Assembly (NCBI GenBank): GCA_018806985.1
Contig: JADANN010000374.1
Location: forward strand, 620,001-684,000
DNA from: Angiostrongylus vasorum
Lineage: Eukaryota; Nematoda; Chromadorea; Rhabditida; Metastrongylidae
Direction: 5' to 3'
Length of the DNA stretch: 64,000 bases
In this document: one piece after another, positions 11,741 through 23,760 of the stretch
Numbering within the stretch: the stretch's first letter is position 1
How the letters are laid out: every line of letters begins with the position of its first letter
Position numbers and translations under genes: made by a program
Notes under the pieces: model-generated
Seen by the model: only the letters and a program-made list of their open reading frames with translations
What the model was told of the DNA's origin: nothing
Database searches by the model: none

Positions 11741-12484
11741 TATTAATAAATGCTGTGATAACACCATCCTTTTGCATATCAAGCAAAACAGTGATTTATT
11801 GATCAATGTCGAGGTTAAGAGAAAGTCGTTCCTGGGATTTGATGCAACAGTAATGTTTGTTATAAATTTTAAATGTTTGAATTGTAGATTTCTTTAATTA
11901 GGGTTAGGTGATAACTGTTTACGAATCTTTTGCGGGCTTTTTTTTTAAATAAACAACAAGTGGATCTCCCTCGTCAACAGATTCTGAGTGAGTTATTCCA
12001 AAAATGCATGACTCTTTCCCAGCTTCAACCTTATTCAAGGTGTTAAGCGCAAGCCAAAAACAAGCTTATACTTGTCCTGGGTGGCACACGTGCATTCATA
12101 CCACGAGTTTATTCTTCCTACAGTGCCAGAGTGGCGTAAACTTCTAAATGTACGGTATGCATCGCTTTGGAGTGAGTAGCTGTTCTTGATTCGGTGCGGA
12201 GGTCTAATACATTTCTTCGCATTGCGTTTAGTTAACATTTGCAGCTCCTTTTGAGAGAGTGCACAAGAGAGGATGGATAAGAGAAGGGTGAGTCATATAG
12301 ACCGAAAGCTTGTAAAGAGACGAAAAGACTCACTGCTTTACGCAACTTTGGAGAAAAAAAATTAAGCTACCACACTGAAGGAATATTGAAGAGTCTGAAT
12401 GCGTCGTTTTCTTGTTCAGAAATCGCGAGGTTGTTAAACAGCATACATTTACTTCCATAGAAAAACACAGTACAGTACAATAGT

Positions 12485-13010
12485 AGCTGACGTTTTGGCA
12501 GTATCGCCTTCTTCAGAGCCTGGAAGGGTATACTGACATACAATTTACTAGGCCAAACGCTTCAATGACACCTACAAGAAGACGAAAAACTCTGTGGTAA
12601 TTACATGGTCAACAGCTTCTCGAAAAAACTCACCGCTTTTTACGTGCCTTCCAATGAGGAAGATTAGAACAGCTGATTATGGTCGCATAAAGTTGATGAC
12701 TGCACCATCCCACATCAGAAATTGATGCGAACATACGGGAGTCAGGTCGCGTATGACCTCTGGGCATTCATCCCTGCTATTCATTGTAGGGTTTTTGGCA
12801 TTTATCCAAAAAGCCTCAAGAAGTTTTCGCGCTGGTGTTCTAGTCTCCTGCGCAATGATATTGACTTTTACTTCAAAATCGTCCCCGCTGTGCTTTTGTA
12901 TCCTATGCGTGCCTAGTGAGGTACTTTGTCTTAGTTTTCGTTTGCCATCTAGGTGTTCTTTTATACGGAACTCCTGGGAACTATTGAAGAGTCTGTTCTA
13001 TTTCTAGATG
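12485..13010 (-). mobile_element. Penelope-like element 3' fragment (decayed GIY-YIG end plus hammerhead remnant)
   Basis: The minus strand from about 13000 to 12720 translates in pieces to the C-terminal part of the PLE endonuclease (KRTPRWQTKTKTKYLTRHAQ, then FLDKCQK.YNEQQG). It matches the better copies at 26.1 and 61.7 kb. A hammerhead-like motif at 12485-12521 keeps CUGAAGA but has G12 changed to A, so it is probably inactive. Confidence 0.65.
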
Positions 13011-14485
13011 TGCTGTCCATAGGTGCATACATACTAGTGACAATGTGCGGATTTGAAAGGCCTCTAGCTCACCTTCATTTCTCTTACATTCAACAAGTGA
13101 TGGACGGGACAAGTTGTCATAGATCAGTCCACATACTAGTCTTTTCAATAGGAAATGCATGAGAATATTCAGGCTGGGGAAGGTGGTGTGAATCAACAAG
13201 GCGTCCATCCCATTCAGAGGGAGTGTATCACTGCAATAATACAGTAAGGACAAGATGCATATGTTACTTCAGAAAGAATTCTATGACGCTGCCACAATTT
13301 GGATGCTGATGTGACAGAATCTCTGTCGGAATCGTGCTTGGTCAACAGTTCTGTCTCATCCAACCTCTATGCACCTCATCTTTAATAGCACAAAAAAGAT
13401 GGTCTTCGTGAACAGTTTTCAGAATGCACTGAACAAGTATATCAAACGATAGTTGAGAAGATCTCTTTGGTCATCTATTTGGGATGATGACCGTGCGTGA
13501 GGGCACCCGGTGGTCCGGAGTTTTCTCCTTGTGAAGCAAGGTGTCGTATGGGTTGCGAGAAAAACAAGTAGTTTGTGGCTTGCAGCTCGAAGTAAATCGG
13601 TATTTCCAGCACTTGGAATTGTGTCTTATTTCATGACTTCTACAGAAACCCAAAATTCGAAGCGTAGAACCTTCAGCTGTTTTTTCTTCAGTGAGGATCA
13701 AACCAATGACCACGTGTATATTGCAGGCACATTGACAGAGCGCTACACGCGAGGTTGGTCTACAGTAATACGAGAATTATTTGAAAAAAATCTGTGCGGC
13801 AAAGAAAACACTGGAAAAGGATGTCTGAAATAAATCTATATGGCGATGATTGTTTTAAACAAAAAAAAACTGAACAGATGCATAGGCATGTTGTTTGCTG
13901 CATATGTTGCGAACTCACTCGTGAAAAGTGTGAGAGTCCATGGTGCAAAAACACATACTGGGAGCCGATTCGAAAAAGGAACGAAAACCAACCAGCAAGA
14001 TCGAGTCATTTTGAGATTGAGTGATGGTAAATGATCGCTTCGTCAAACTGCCTAAGAGGGATTTGCCCAATCGTGCTCTTTGATGTGCTGAAAACCAAAA
14101 CGAGAATTTTGTCCTGACACAGAACTGCAAACAATTTATAAGTAGCAGGGGGAACAATGATTCAACCCATAAGAGGTCATGATTACTGCTCAACAAGAAA
14201 AATTAGCTGAAGATTAATATTAACAGTGCTCTAAAAGCTCTGAATACTATACCACTACTATCACTCATTCCGCATGATTCACAAGAACTATAAGAGGACC
14301 GAAGCAATGAAGTACGTGCAAGCTTCAGTTGTAGGAGATTTTGTACTGTTACAAGCAAATGCCGTACAAAATGAATTTTGTATGTACTCGCACAATTTGA
14401 TGGTGCTTTTTCAAGTGACACATTCTCACCTGCCCTGCAGTACTTCGTTCTATTTCTTGCATCCCAGCAGTCGTCCAGCTACGTA

Positions 14486-14645
14486 AGCGACACCTCATTT
14501 TCTTTTCTTCTTCACTGAACCATTCATGATGGATAGAATCTTACAACGTTGACGTGCAATAGTTATACAGCAATTTGCGATTTGAGAAAATGAACGTATC
14601 ATCTTGTAAAAAAGAAAGAAACCGGTGTCTGCTAAGCAGTGGCTA
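14486..14645 (+). repeat. Dispersed repeat E, copy 2
   Basis: Same 5' (GCGACACCTCATTTTCTTTT) and 3' (GAAACCGGTGTCTGCTAAGC) ends as the copy at 10968-11120; the middle is diverged. Confidence 0.6.
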
Positions 14646-15139
14646 AAGAAAAGTTTGTAGCCGTTTGTCGCTGGTTAATTTAGAACTTTTTCGCTAGGGC
14701 TTTTTGTAACCATTCGATAGTTTGTCGACGGCAGACTTTGTACTGGGGCTAAGCCATGGAGAGTTGTTTCAACGCAATACGTTGCGGAAAACCGTTTTAG
14801 GACGATGGGATGGAGTTCTTGGATATAACAACACTAAAGGGGCAAAGAGTTAAACATCATATATCATATAAAAACCATGCGGAAAGCTGATAGCACAGTT
14901 ATTAGATGGTGAACGAGTTTTTTTCTTCACTAAAGACATGAATTAGAAACGGTCCCCATGGAAACGCGCAGAGTATAACATGGCAAATTCCTAGGACTAG
15001 AAAAGGCACGGAAAACATGTGAAAGTACCGAGTGACAGGACGAAAACCATAAGAAATTGCTGTGCCGTGCCATCTGACAGGGTCGGTGGACCGTACATCT
15101 TGACTTCGATGCGCACTGTGAACACGCTCCAGTGAGGTT

Positions 15140-15395
15140 AAAGCCGGCGCATTCGACTCCATCAAGCATCGCTTGGAGGTGATTGAATGCATATCTGGCT
15201 TTTACAATGACTCGCGGTGGCCTATCGATCTATTAAGCCAGTGCTGCTGTCCTCCCAGACAAGTCTGGTACCAATTTGCCGACCCCGGAGGGATGAAAGG
15301 CTTGCTGGGCCATGGGCGCTGGGATCGATTCCACGTTTGTGTCTCAGTGGCGCCCCTAACCACTGCGCCACACGCTCCCTTAATTCAGTTAGTTC
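15140..15395 (-). repeat. SINE B copy
   Basis: The reverse strand carries the tRNA-like head (GTGGCGCAGTGGTTAGGGGC...GAATCGATCCC) and body motifs TCCGGGGTCGGCAAATTGGT and CCAGATATGCATTCAATCAC, typical of the family. Confidence 0.8.
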
Positions 15396-16347
15396 ATTTA
15401 ATTCAGTTATTCAGTTCTACTTAGTAGAATTAAATGTTATCCGTAGGTGTAACGTTTAAAGAGTTGCAGCAGAACGAACAAAAACTTGTTTTTGCAAACA
15501 ACAAAACTTTTATTCAAGAAAACAACTTGTATTCAAAAACGACAAGAATTTGTGCTCAATAGATCTAAAAGCATGATAAATTATTGAACTAAATCGACGA
15601 TAGCGTGGTGACAGTGGGATTTAACAATGAAATGAGGAAGAAGCAACAGTGCAACCTTTATATAGGCATCCGATAATCGCTTATTAGTATTCATCTGAAT
15701 AGGAAAGGTTGTGCGTGATGTCCACTGGGAGCAGTTTGGGTCGTCGATGAGCCCTAGGGTACATTCTAGGTTCTAAGGCGACAAGGTCGTAAATAGTCAG
15801 ATCACAGGCCAGGCTGGCAAGCCGGGGTAGGTAGCGCCGATCCCTTGAACTTTAGGTTCTGAACTCCAAGCATTCGTTGCGACTACAACTTCATCAGCAC
15901 AGCTACACAACAACCCTAATGTTAATCACCAGATTACTGTGAAGAGGACGTGGCATAAAAATGCAACAAGTCTCATTTTGTTTCCGACGTCCAAAATATT
16001 ATGAATCGTCATCGTAAGCCATTAGAATCTGTTGTCAGAATGAGCATCACTTTCCAAAATTGACCGCCTTAGGGGGATAATCGTTCTCGAAGGAAGAGGT
16101 CTTTAACGCTTTGGAGTAGTCTCATCTTGGAAAAAGATTGCTTCTATATGTACTAAGTTGTCAAGGATAAAAAACGAGAAATTAGGGTTTTAACTTTCGG
16201 TTTTAACATTCTACAGCTCGCAAGCCTTACTAATCGAAATTTTAAAAAAGGAGTGTCCCCACATCCTTACCAAATTGATTCAAGCACATTTATTTCAAAA
16301 TTGGTTTATATTGTTGAGCTTACACGACGTTGATATGCGATGTTTAT

Positions 16348-16387
16348 TCGGCTAACGTTTCGCAGTCCTCGTCTTCATCAGAGCCGA
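16348..16387 (-). ncRNA. Hammerhead-like motif, second PLE subtype
   Basis: The minus strand reads TCGGCT CTGATGA, then AGACGAGGACTGC, then GAAAC GTT AGCCGA. Stem I (UCGGCU/AGCCGA) is a perfect 6 bp around a perfect CUGAUGA and GAAAC. The stem II segment does not pair well in this copy, so activity is doubtful. Confidence 0.45.
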
Positions 16388-17204
16388 CCAACCTTGTCGA
16401 TGGTCCACAGTTGTTCCTCTTCTCGATGTGATGTCTTTGTCTCGCATCGAACCGGATCTTCCTCAGCTGAGCATCTCGAATGGGCCATACTCGCCCAGCG
16501 ACGCTTTTTTATACACAGGGACACATCGATTGTACCGAGGTTAAATGACGGTCGGTTTCAAAATTATATTTGTTTCATCATTGTGGAATTGTAGGGTTCT
16601 GAAGCACAATTATCCTTTTAAAAGCACTCCACTATCAACTTGCTTGGTGAAGACTTTACTGGTAAATAGTAGTGTGGGCGTCTGAGTGAAGGAATATGCC
16701 CGTTTGGAGAGATTTCCGATTAGAACGTTGAATGACGAATCAGGTACAATGCACTTAGCCCAGCTCCTTCTCCACAAATACATTGGACTCACTGCATCTC
16801 GGTCATCACCTAATAATCCACTGAGCTGCAATTAACTTCCAAATCCTTATGCCATAGTCGAATCCTCACGGAGCCGTCCACCTTCTTCGGTGACGATTAC
16901 AAAACGACTAAGCGAGTGGAAAGATTGGTGGAACCGGCACGACTTATGAAAACGAGCTATCCAAGCATCGAAATGAACCATCTATCAGCTGATAAGAATG
17001 TTTACACTCTGTGATCTGCAGCCTCCGTCACCAGTGTAATCAGCACCACTGTTTGTTGTACACGCAGCCTCAAGTTAATGTTCGCAATCTCCACAAGATA
17101 CCGTTCCAAAAACAACCCAGTAACAATTACTATTAAAAAAATAGGGCGTATTAACGCAGTTGTTGGAAGTGACTTGCAAAACACATGTGTTGGAGGGCAC
17201 GATT

Positions 17205-17300
17205 CCGTGACCCAGGGCCACCAAGTCTTCCATCCCTCCGGGATCGACAAATCGGTACTCATTCCTTATTAAGGAATGGGCGAGTGTAGGTAGGCTTCCA
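17205..17300 (+). repeat. SINE B fragment
   Basis: Contains GGCCACCAAGTCTTCCATCC and CGGGATCGACAAATCGGTAC, the middle of the B consensus, without head or tail. Confidence 0.55.
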
Positions 17301-17446
17301 ATTTTTAATAACTCAAAAGACCGAATTTCTATAAACCTCGGCATCAAAAATAATCGACATGTTTATTCATATGTTCATATGAAGTGATCTTTTTGAGCTG
17401 CTGCGAGGTTGGTATAGTTGTCGTTGTTGTTGTTTTTTCGTCGATC

Positions 17447-17482
17447 GCTGACGTTTCGGCGATTTCGCCTTCTTCAGAGCCT
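17447..17482 (-). ncRNA. Hammerhead ribozyme motif with intact core (solo PLE end)
   Basis: The minus strand reads AGGCT CTGAAGA A GGCG AAAT CGCC GAAAC GTC AGC. It has the core CUGANGA and GAAA, stem II GGCG/CGCC, stem III reduced to A-U plus C-G, and stem I GCU/AGC. One extra A follows A9. A minimal stem III is typical of PLE hammerheads, which are thought to act as dimers. Confidence 0.6.
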
Positions 17483-18334
17483 CTTACGAGTGAGCTTCCA
17501 ATTCTGTTCGGTAACTCAACGTCTTTCCTTTCCCTATTCAGATAACTGTAATCGACATTGATCTTTCTTCTCACTGCATGGTTTTCCTGACAACTGAAGT
17601 AAATCGTTCAGGTGAAATAACAAAAGGAACCATTTCATTGGGACTGAACGTAAAGAAGACAGATAGCTAACGCATTATTTTGGTCGAAAAACAGGTGAAA
17701 ATGTATCGAACTGAGTGGGTGCCATGGATATACTTATAAGACGGCAGAGATTGAAAAGAGCTGCAGGTTACTGTTCCGAAATTATCTCGACTTATTTTCC
17801 ATCGACAAATTGTTCCAACGTTCCATTTCTTGGCGTCTTTATGCGTAAGTGCATCTGCCACATTGGTCCCAATACTTCAAATTCTGGAAGAAACCATGCA
17901 TTCACAGAAGGTCTGTGGAAGCATTTGACTGGACGCAGTGCCGGAATAGAGGGTGGGGCGAATGGAAGCGCTGATGGGGGGTTGTGTCGGGACAACGAAA
18001 GGTCATTCGACATGTGACCGTTTTGAATTCAAACGCCTCGAACTGCGTAAGAAATACCGCCCGTCTCAGAACTGCTGGCGCTAAGTGTTGTCAGTTGGTC
18101 CCCAAATCGTCCTCGAGTCGTCTCTGAATCGCCGACATCTCACAGGCTTCGCACTCAAGTCACCTGTGCAACTGCTCACCATTATCAAGACCTTTTCGCT
18201 GAAATTTTCTTTTAATCTCAGTTTTAGAACATATGGTTCGTGATGACGCTTTTGTTATGTAAAACTTCAAACCGAATTCATTCGCTGAATTTGTTCAGAT
18301 CTTATAACGCTCGCAGAAGTCGCTACTGTGAAAC

Positions 18335-18690
18335 AGAACCATAATGATGCTGAGACATTTGAAAACTCAGACCTTTGGCTAATTCGACTACAGTCGTGAT
18401 TTTTTGATTTTGTGATTTCGAGACTGCCTTAGCTTAACTGCGTTCATTACCGATTTGTGCCTTCCAGATCGTTCTCGGTGACCGGTGATTGCTAATGGCC
18501 CCTTTAGGGGTAGAGGACTGGTTAGGGAGATAAAAAAAACGAGGGCTCGGTAGTTCATTGGGTAACACATGAGCTCTCAGAGAGGGAAATCGCGTGTTCG
18601 AATCCAGTCTGGGGTTTGAGATTTGCAAATATCGCAGCATCATTGTGGTTGTATTTCAAATAATACCATGCCATGAAAAAAATAGTAGCC
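18335..18690 (+). repeat. SINE A copy with well-preserved tRNA-like head
   Basis: The head at 18541-18606 has box A-like TAGTTCATTGGG and a perfect box B GTTCGAATCC, then the usual A tail TTGCAAATATCGCAGCATCA. A short inverted left arm lies at 18338-18380. Confidence 0.75.
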
Positions 18691-18829
18691 AAAAAAACAA
18701 GAATATGTGCACTTTGAGTCGCCATTGTTTCTGTGCTCGACTTTCTATTTGACAATTTACAAAGTACTCCCTAAGTCAAAACGTCATGTAGTGTTATATA
18801 TTACCGACTGTTTTTCTTTCTGTTCAATC

Positions 18830-18995
18830 TCGTTAACGGGTGATTGCTGACTGCTCCTATAGGTCAATAACATGGCTGGGAGACAGGCGAAATGAAGGAC
18901 TCGCATGGTGTGGTGATGCACGCGTTAACCCTCGGAAAGGGTAAAAAGCGCGTTCGTTCTCCGTCGCAGACCGCTCGTTACTCCACAGTTAGCTC
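18830..18995 (+). repeat. SINE A copy, 3' truncated
   Basis: Contains GAGACAGGCGAAATGAAGGA, CATGGTGTGGTGATGCACGC and GCGCGTTCGTTCTCCGTCGC; stops near the box B region. Confidence 0.7.
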
Positions 18996-19109
18996 ATACT
19001 CAGTGACGCGAGTACCGCTGATATATGGAGGAGTTTAACCATTACTTTCACAACACCCTAGGCATTTTTGGTGATTTTGCATGTTAGCGATGCTGAATGA
19101 AGTAAATAT

Positions 19110-19355
19110 TACTGACTTGGATACCTACTTAGACTGCCCGTCTTCACTGTTTTTGCGGGACCCAGCATAATCCCCATTTTTCGGGGTTCTGCTGGTTTAG
19201 CCATTGTGGTTCGCTGGAATCCCGAGGTCAGTTTGGCCACAGTCTGGCCCTGGTCGCCACCACCACACGCAGTCGCCGCTCTTGCGAATCAGAGGGGAAA
19301 TTTGCCGCCATGCGACTAGTTTGATACCAGGACGGTAGTCGACCCTGGTAACTAC
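19110..19355 (-). repeat. Family D element, 5' truncated
   Basis: Has the 3' half only: reverse complement of CAGACTTTGGCC...GCTGGGTCCCGCAAAAAC, ending in the TACTTGG-type tail at 19110-19125. Confidence 0.7.
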
Positions 19356-19619
19356 TACATTCATCCCAAAAAAAGCATGTCCTTTTTTCACTTCGGAAAA
19401 GGTGGTTGAAGGAGAAGAAAAAATAAAACGATGGAAAAAAAAACAATATTGGTGTGCCAATCGCTCATCTGGCAGTTCTCCATTACAACATTGAACGATC
19501 GAACCCGTCACTCTCAATCAAACGGACGTCGAATGTACATCTTCCAAATCACAAACATATCGTTCTAGCGGAATTCACTCTACAAGAAGCAAACAGAATG
19601 GAACATCCTCTGTACGACG

Positions 19620-19790
19620 TCATCGACTTGATGGTAGGCGCTCATCACGCGGGCCAGGCACCGAGCATGGCATGCGCTCCGTGGCCGTCCGTCGACCCTC
19701 GCGCCGTTCGAACTGATCCCGCGCGCATTTCAAACGCAAAGCCTCCGTCGGCGTCCGCCACCGCCAGCCGGCCAACCAGTCATTTTCGTT
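19620..19790. promoter_or_regulatory. GC-rich island of unknown role
   Basis: About 170 bp clearly richer in G+C and CpG than its flanks (GGCCGTCCGTCGACCCTCGC, GTCGGCGTCCGCCACCGCCA), followed by a T-rich tract. It is open on both strands but has no recognised domain. It may be a promoter-proximal block or unrecognised first exon; this is inference only. Confidence 0.25.
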
Positions 19791-20228
19791 TTCATTTGTT
19801 TGTTTGGTTATAAGTTTATCTGTCTTCTCGTTTGTTATGCTGTGCAGTATGTCTTGACAACTACAACTATTACATACAGTATTTTCTCGAACTATCAAGC
19901 TAACATAAGTTTGTTGTGAGCGTGGATTTGGCCGGCGTTCCGGCGCCTTCGCCTTCCTCGTAGCCCCTTGAAACTGCTGTCTTCAAGTTGTACAGTTTGA
20001 GCTGAAATTCCGAAAGGCCTCTCACCGCACACAGTGGATCACCATTACATATGTAGTTATTTTTTTAGTCGTTTCAGCCACTTTGAGCCTTATTTTATTA
20101 TCTGTGGGGGGGAAAAATCAGGAAATCTCTCCTCCAATGACACAATGATTGTTCAGTCCAATTTCTGACATCTACTACCATCGTCTGTATCTGGACTTTT
20201 CTTGGAAACCATAGGAAAACCAGAAATA

Positions 20229-20616
20229 CTTACTTGGATACTTGGATGGGCCGTCTTCACTGGTTGTGCTAGACCCAGCATTATCTCCATTTTTTCGGAG
20301 ATTTGCTGATTTAGCCATTGTGGTTCTCTGGCATCCCGAGGTCAGCCTGGCCAGAGTCTGCCCTAGGTCTTCACCACAGGTAGTCGCCGCCGTTGTGGAT
20401 CAGAAGGAAATTTGCCACCATGCAACTTGTTTTGATAGCAGAGCGGTAGTGGATCCTGGTATTGGTTTACCCTTAGCTGAGCTTCCTGATGGGAACGCCG
20501 GACTCCATCTCAGCTTGGGAGACCCTGCTGGGTACATAAATGCCGCCGCGTTACATCGCAGCCCGACACCCAGGAACACCTCCCAGCCACAATGAGGGCA
20601 GTTAACCGATGGGAGG
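20229..20616 (-). repeat. Family D element, near full-length core
   Basis: The minus strand starts CCTCCCATCGGTTAACTGCC and ends at the TATCCAAGTAAGTA tail; flanking duplication not clear. Confidence 0.8.
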
Positions 20617-21384
20617 ATATTGGATGTAGTGGTTTCCAAATCAACGTGTTTCTTGATTTTCATCCTACTTAAGTGGTATGGTAGTTGACGAGACACCTGG
20701 ACTTGGTTGCTCATCATATGGAGATTTCCGCACCTAGAACTTCTAACGATCATGCGAGAATGTGCATTCATATCAATACATGCGTAGGTAATACCGCCAA
20801 GAACTTGCTATATCCTTCGGATTCAATCGATAATTTGTCCAACAAGTGTTCTGTAAGACTTGACCCTGTGAAAGGCTATGCTCTACACTTAATGGTTGTT
20901 AGGGGAAAAAAAAGTTTTTTCGGACGAGTTTTTCGATGCAAATCGCTCACGGCTGAAAATTAGGCGTAGTCCTTAATGCTATGAGCGCCGTTAGTTCACA
21001 TTTTTGCCTTTGGTGCTCCAAGGTTGTCTTTTTTCCTCATGCTTAATGAGATCGTCATTCTTCTAGCACAAGTTGTTTGTTAACGGATCCCACTACTTTG
21101 TCTCTCGCATCCGCTTTGACATCCTACACCTTTTCTTCGTTTCTGTCCCTAACTCTTTTTGCCACTCATTATCTTTGTTCTGTTTGCTTGAAATTATTGG
21201 CGACATTCTGACTTTGGTGGCAGCAATATTCTCAGTTTTAATTCCCCTCCCCTCCCCTTGTCACTTAAAGTCACCAAAGCTTATCTATGACGTCGGCAAT
21301 CATGGAGCGACTTTCCAATATTAGTTATCACACGAACGACAGCATGAATTAAGTGTTGTGAATTTGTTAGTAATAACCAAGAGC

Positions 21385-21690
21385 ACCTCCCAACGATTTA
21401 CCGGCCTCATCGTGGCTGGGAGGTGTTCCTGGGTTTCGGGCTGCGATGTACAGCGGGAGGTTTCATGCCTCGGCAAGGCATCCCAAGTTGGGAAGGAGTC
21501 CGGTGTTTCCATCAGGAAGCCCAGCTAAGAGTAAGCCAATACCAAGACCCACCGCAGTCCTGGTATCAAACTAGTTGCATGGTGGCAAATCTCCCTGTGA
21601 TCTACAGGGCGGCAACTGCCTGTGGTGCTGTGGTGGTGTCGACCTGGGGCAGACTTTGTCCTGGATGACCTTAGGATTCCAGGGAACGAA
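21385..21690 (+). repeat. Family D element, 3' truncated
   Basis: Starts CACCTCCCAACGATTTACCG, carries TGGCTGGGAGGTGTTCCTGG and ATCAGGAAGCCCAGCTAAGA, and ends at GATTCCAGGGAACG without the tail. Confidence 0.75.
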
Positions 21691-22269
21691 AACCGAGTAG
21701 TTCATTTGTACCTCGGGTTATTAATCACTTATCACTTGTATGGCTAACATGCCAGAACGTTCTTTACTGATCGTGTCGCTGATTACATTTGGATCAATCA
21801 TCTGTTTGAAGTTGTGAGATTTTTTGAGTTTATTATAAAAAACACAGCACATTCATGTCATGGTTTTCCCAGAGTCTCCTTAATATTTCTGTATTCTCAT
21901 GTTAAACTAATTTCACACGGTCAAACTAAACTTTATTGCTTTTGAGTGGATAAACATTTGAGGGGGATTCAGAATGAAACCCAATGGAAGCAATAAAGTT
22001 CGTAGGTAACAGCTTGTATGTGGCTTCGGATTACAACGGATTTCTCTAGGCTAATAGCTACTTGTCCTTTTTAGACAGTTAGAAACTTGGTTGACTCATC
22101 CGCATGTATCGTGTTCCACATTACATTTCTCATTCGTTTCTTTGTAATGCAACCGTCATTAGGGAAGGTGGTCAAATTCGTGTGCAAGTTTGGTTAAAGT
22201 CGAAGCATCTACTTCTCTTCTCCTTGAAATTCTTAGTCCTATTCGAATGTGGGTCTCAAATCTCGAGAT

Positions 22270-22600
22270 AATTGCCCTTACACGATTTTAACTTATTATT
22301 TACTGCCTACCCTTTTTTAGCGGCAGGGTATATTGCGAAATATAACTCTAATGATGCTGAGATATTTGCAAAACTGCGGACCGCAGGTGTATGCAGTGGG
22401 GACGAACGCGCTATTGTCTTTTCCGGGGAGTAACGCGTTCACCACCACACCATGACGGCAAAAGATCGATAGAACTAGCTGAGAGACAGGCGAAACGAAG
22501 GACCAACATGGTGTGGTGGTGAACGCATTACTCTCCGAAAGGACAATAGCGCGTTTGTTCCACACTGCATACACCTGCGGTCCGGAGTTTTGCCCTTACG
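22270..22600. repeat. SINE A copy, foldback form
   Basis: The left arm (22290-22455) is the reverse complement of the right arm (22475-22597); both contain CATGGTGTGGTGGTGAACGC and the ACACCTGCGGTCCG block. The spacer is only about 20 bp, giving a near-perfect hairpin. Confidence 0.8.
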
Positions 22601-23334
22601 CGTTCCGGACTTTGTAGCACAGTAGGTTGCCGGCAGTCTTGGATCGGAGCGAGGCATGCCTTTAACCAGGAGCCTTCCAGTATTGAGGGCAACCGCATCC
22701 TACCTAACAGTTTGTCTTTTGGAATTATGAATAAGCTACATTCGAAAACTGGGTCGATAAACAGCTAAGAAAGGAAGTGCTTTCCAATTTTTTCTGCAGG
22801 GACGGCAAGAGCAACGCGCTTGATCATCTCTTTCACTGTTATCGTTCGTTGAAGATGAACATTAATGAGAAATAGGATCAAAAGGCGTGTATCAGTGACT
22901 TTATTCTTTAGAAGGTCGTCGTCCATATTTACACAATCAGCCGAGCGGGTTATGCTCACATTTGCTATTGAATTTATCACTGGGAAGTCTTTCAAACTAT
23001 TCATTTCTTTGTGATCGCTTCTGGAAAGCAGTGGGACCTGTTTTTGTATAACCTCGTCGAAAACAGGTGTAATTTTTCCTGGAATTTCTTGAACTGAAAT
23101 TGAATAGCCCTCATTATGAATTCATTAGAACGGGTCATCGTGGAAAAACTTCGTGCAAACGTTAGTTTGCTGGCATTATTGAAATATTTCTTTCAAATAC
23201 TCGCTATACAGTAGCCCAAATTTTAAACGTTTTGTGGCGCTACATTTTTTTTTATAATGCTTCGATGTTCCTACTCAGAGAGCCCCTCACGCTTTTCGTT
23301 CCATTCTAATCCGTGGGTCTCAATGTGACGTTCT

Positions 23335-23760
23335 TCAGACGTTTTTCGGGGTCCAGTCGTATCTTTGGATTTCTACGATGATCACCTTAAAGGATCTATG
23401 ATTTTCTATGTGGAAATTCTTCAAATCGTTGCATAGACCGCGAAGATTGTCAAACCCGATATTGATCCACGTCGCTCCCACAGTAAGCGTTCGATTTTGG
23501 TTGTTAGTTGTTTGGATGATTCGATGTTCACGGCCAAACTCGTGTTGACGAGAACGCTGATGCCGCCGGCTCCGTTGTTGTCGCACGTTGCGAGGAATAG
23601 TTTTTCTCCGGTGTGATAGACGGCGGTGAAAAGTCGGCGTTTCCCTCGTCCCAGCCAGTTCGATGACGTTGTACCTTGTCATTCTTGCCTGCATTATCAC
23701 TTCCTCTATAGAAGGCTCAGATGCAAGCAAGCGTGTGTTGTAGGTACAGTTTGCCAACTT
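23335..23760 (-). mobile_element. RTE-type LINE endonuclease fragment, decayed
   Basis: The minus strand reads MANCTYNTRLLASEPSIEEV, IMQARMTRYNVIELAGTRET, then a shifted segment with RRSRRHQRSRQHE and a late TVGATWINIGFDNLRG. This matches the N-terminal AP-endonuclease of nematode RTE elements in order, but the catalytic core is frameshifted. The rest of the element is missing. Confidence 0.65.
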
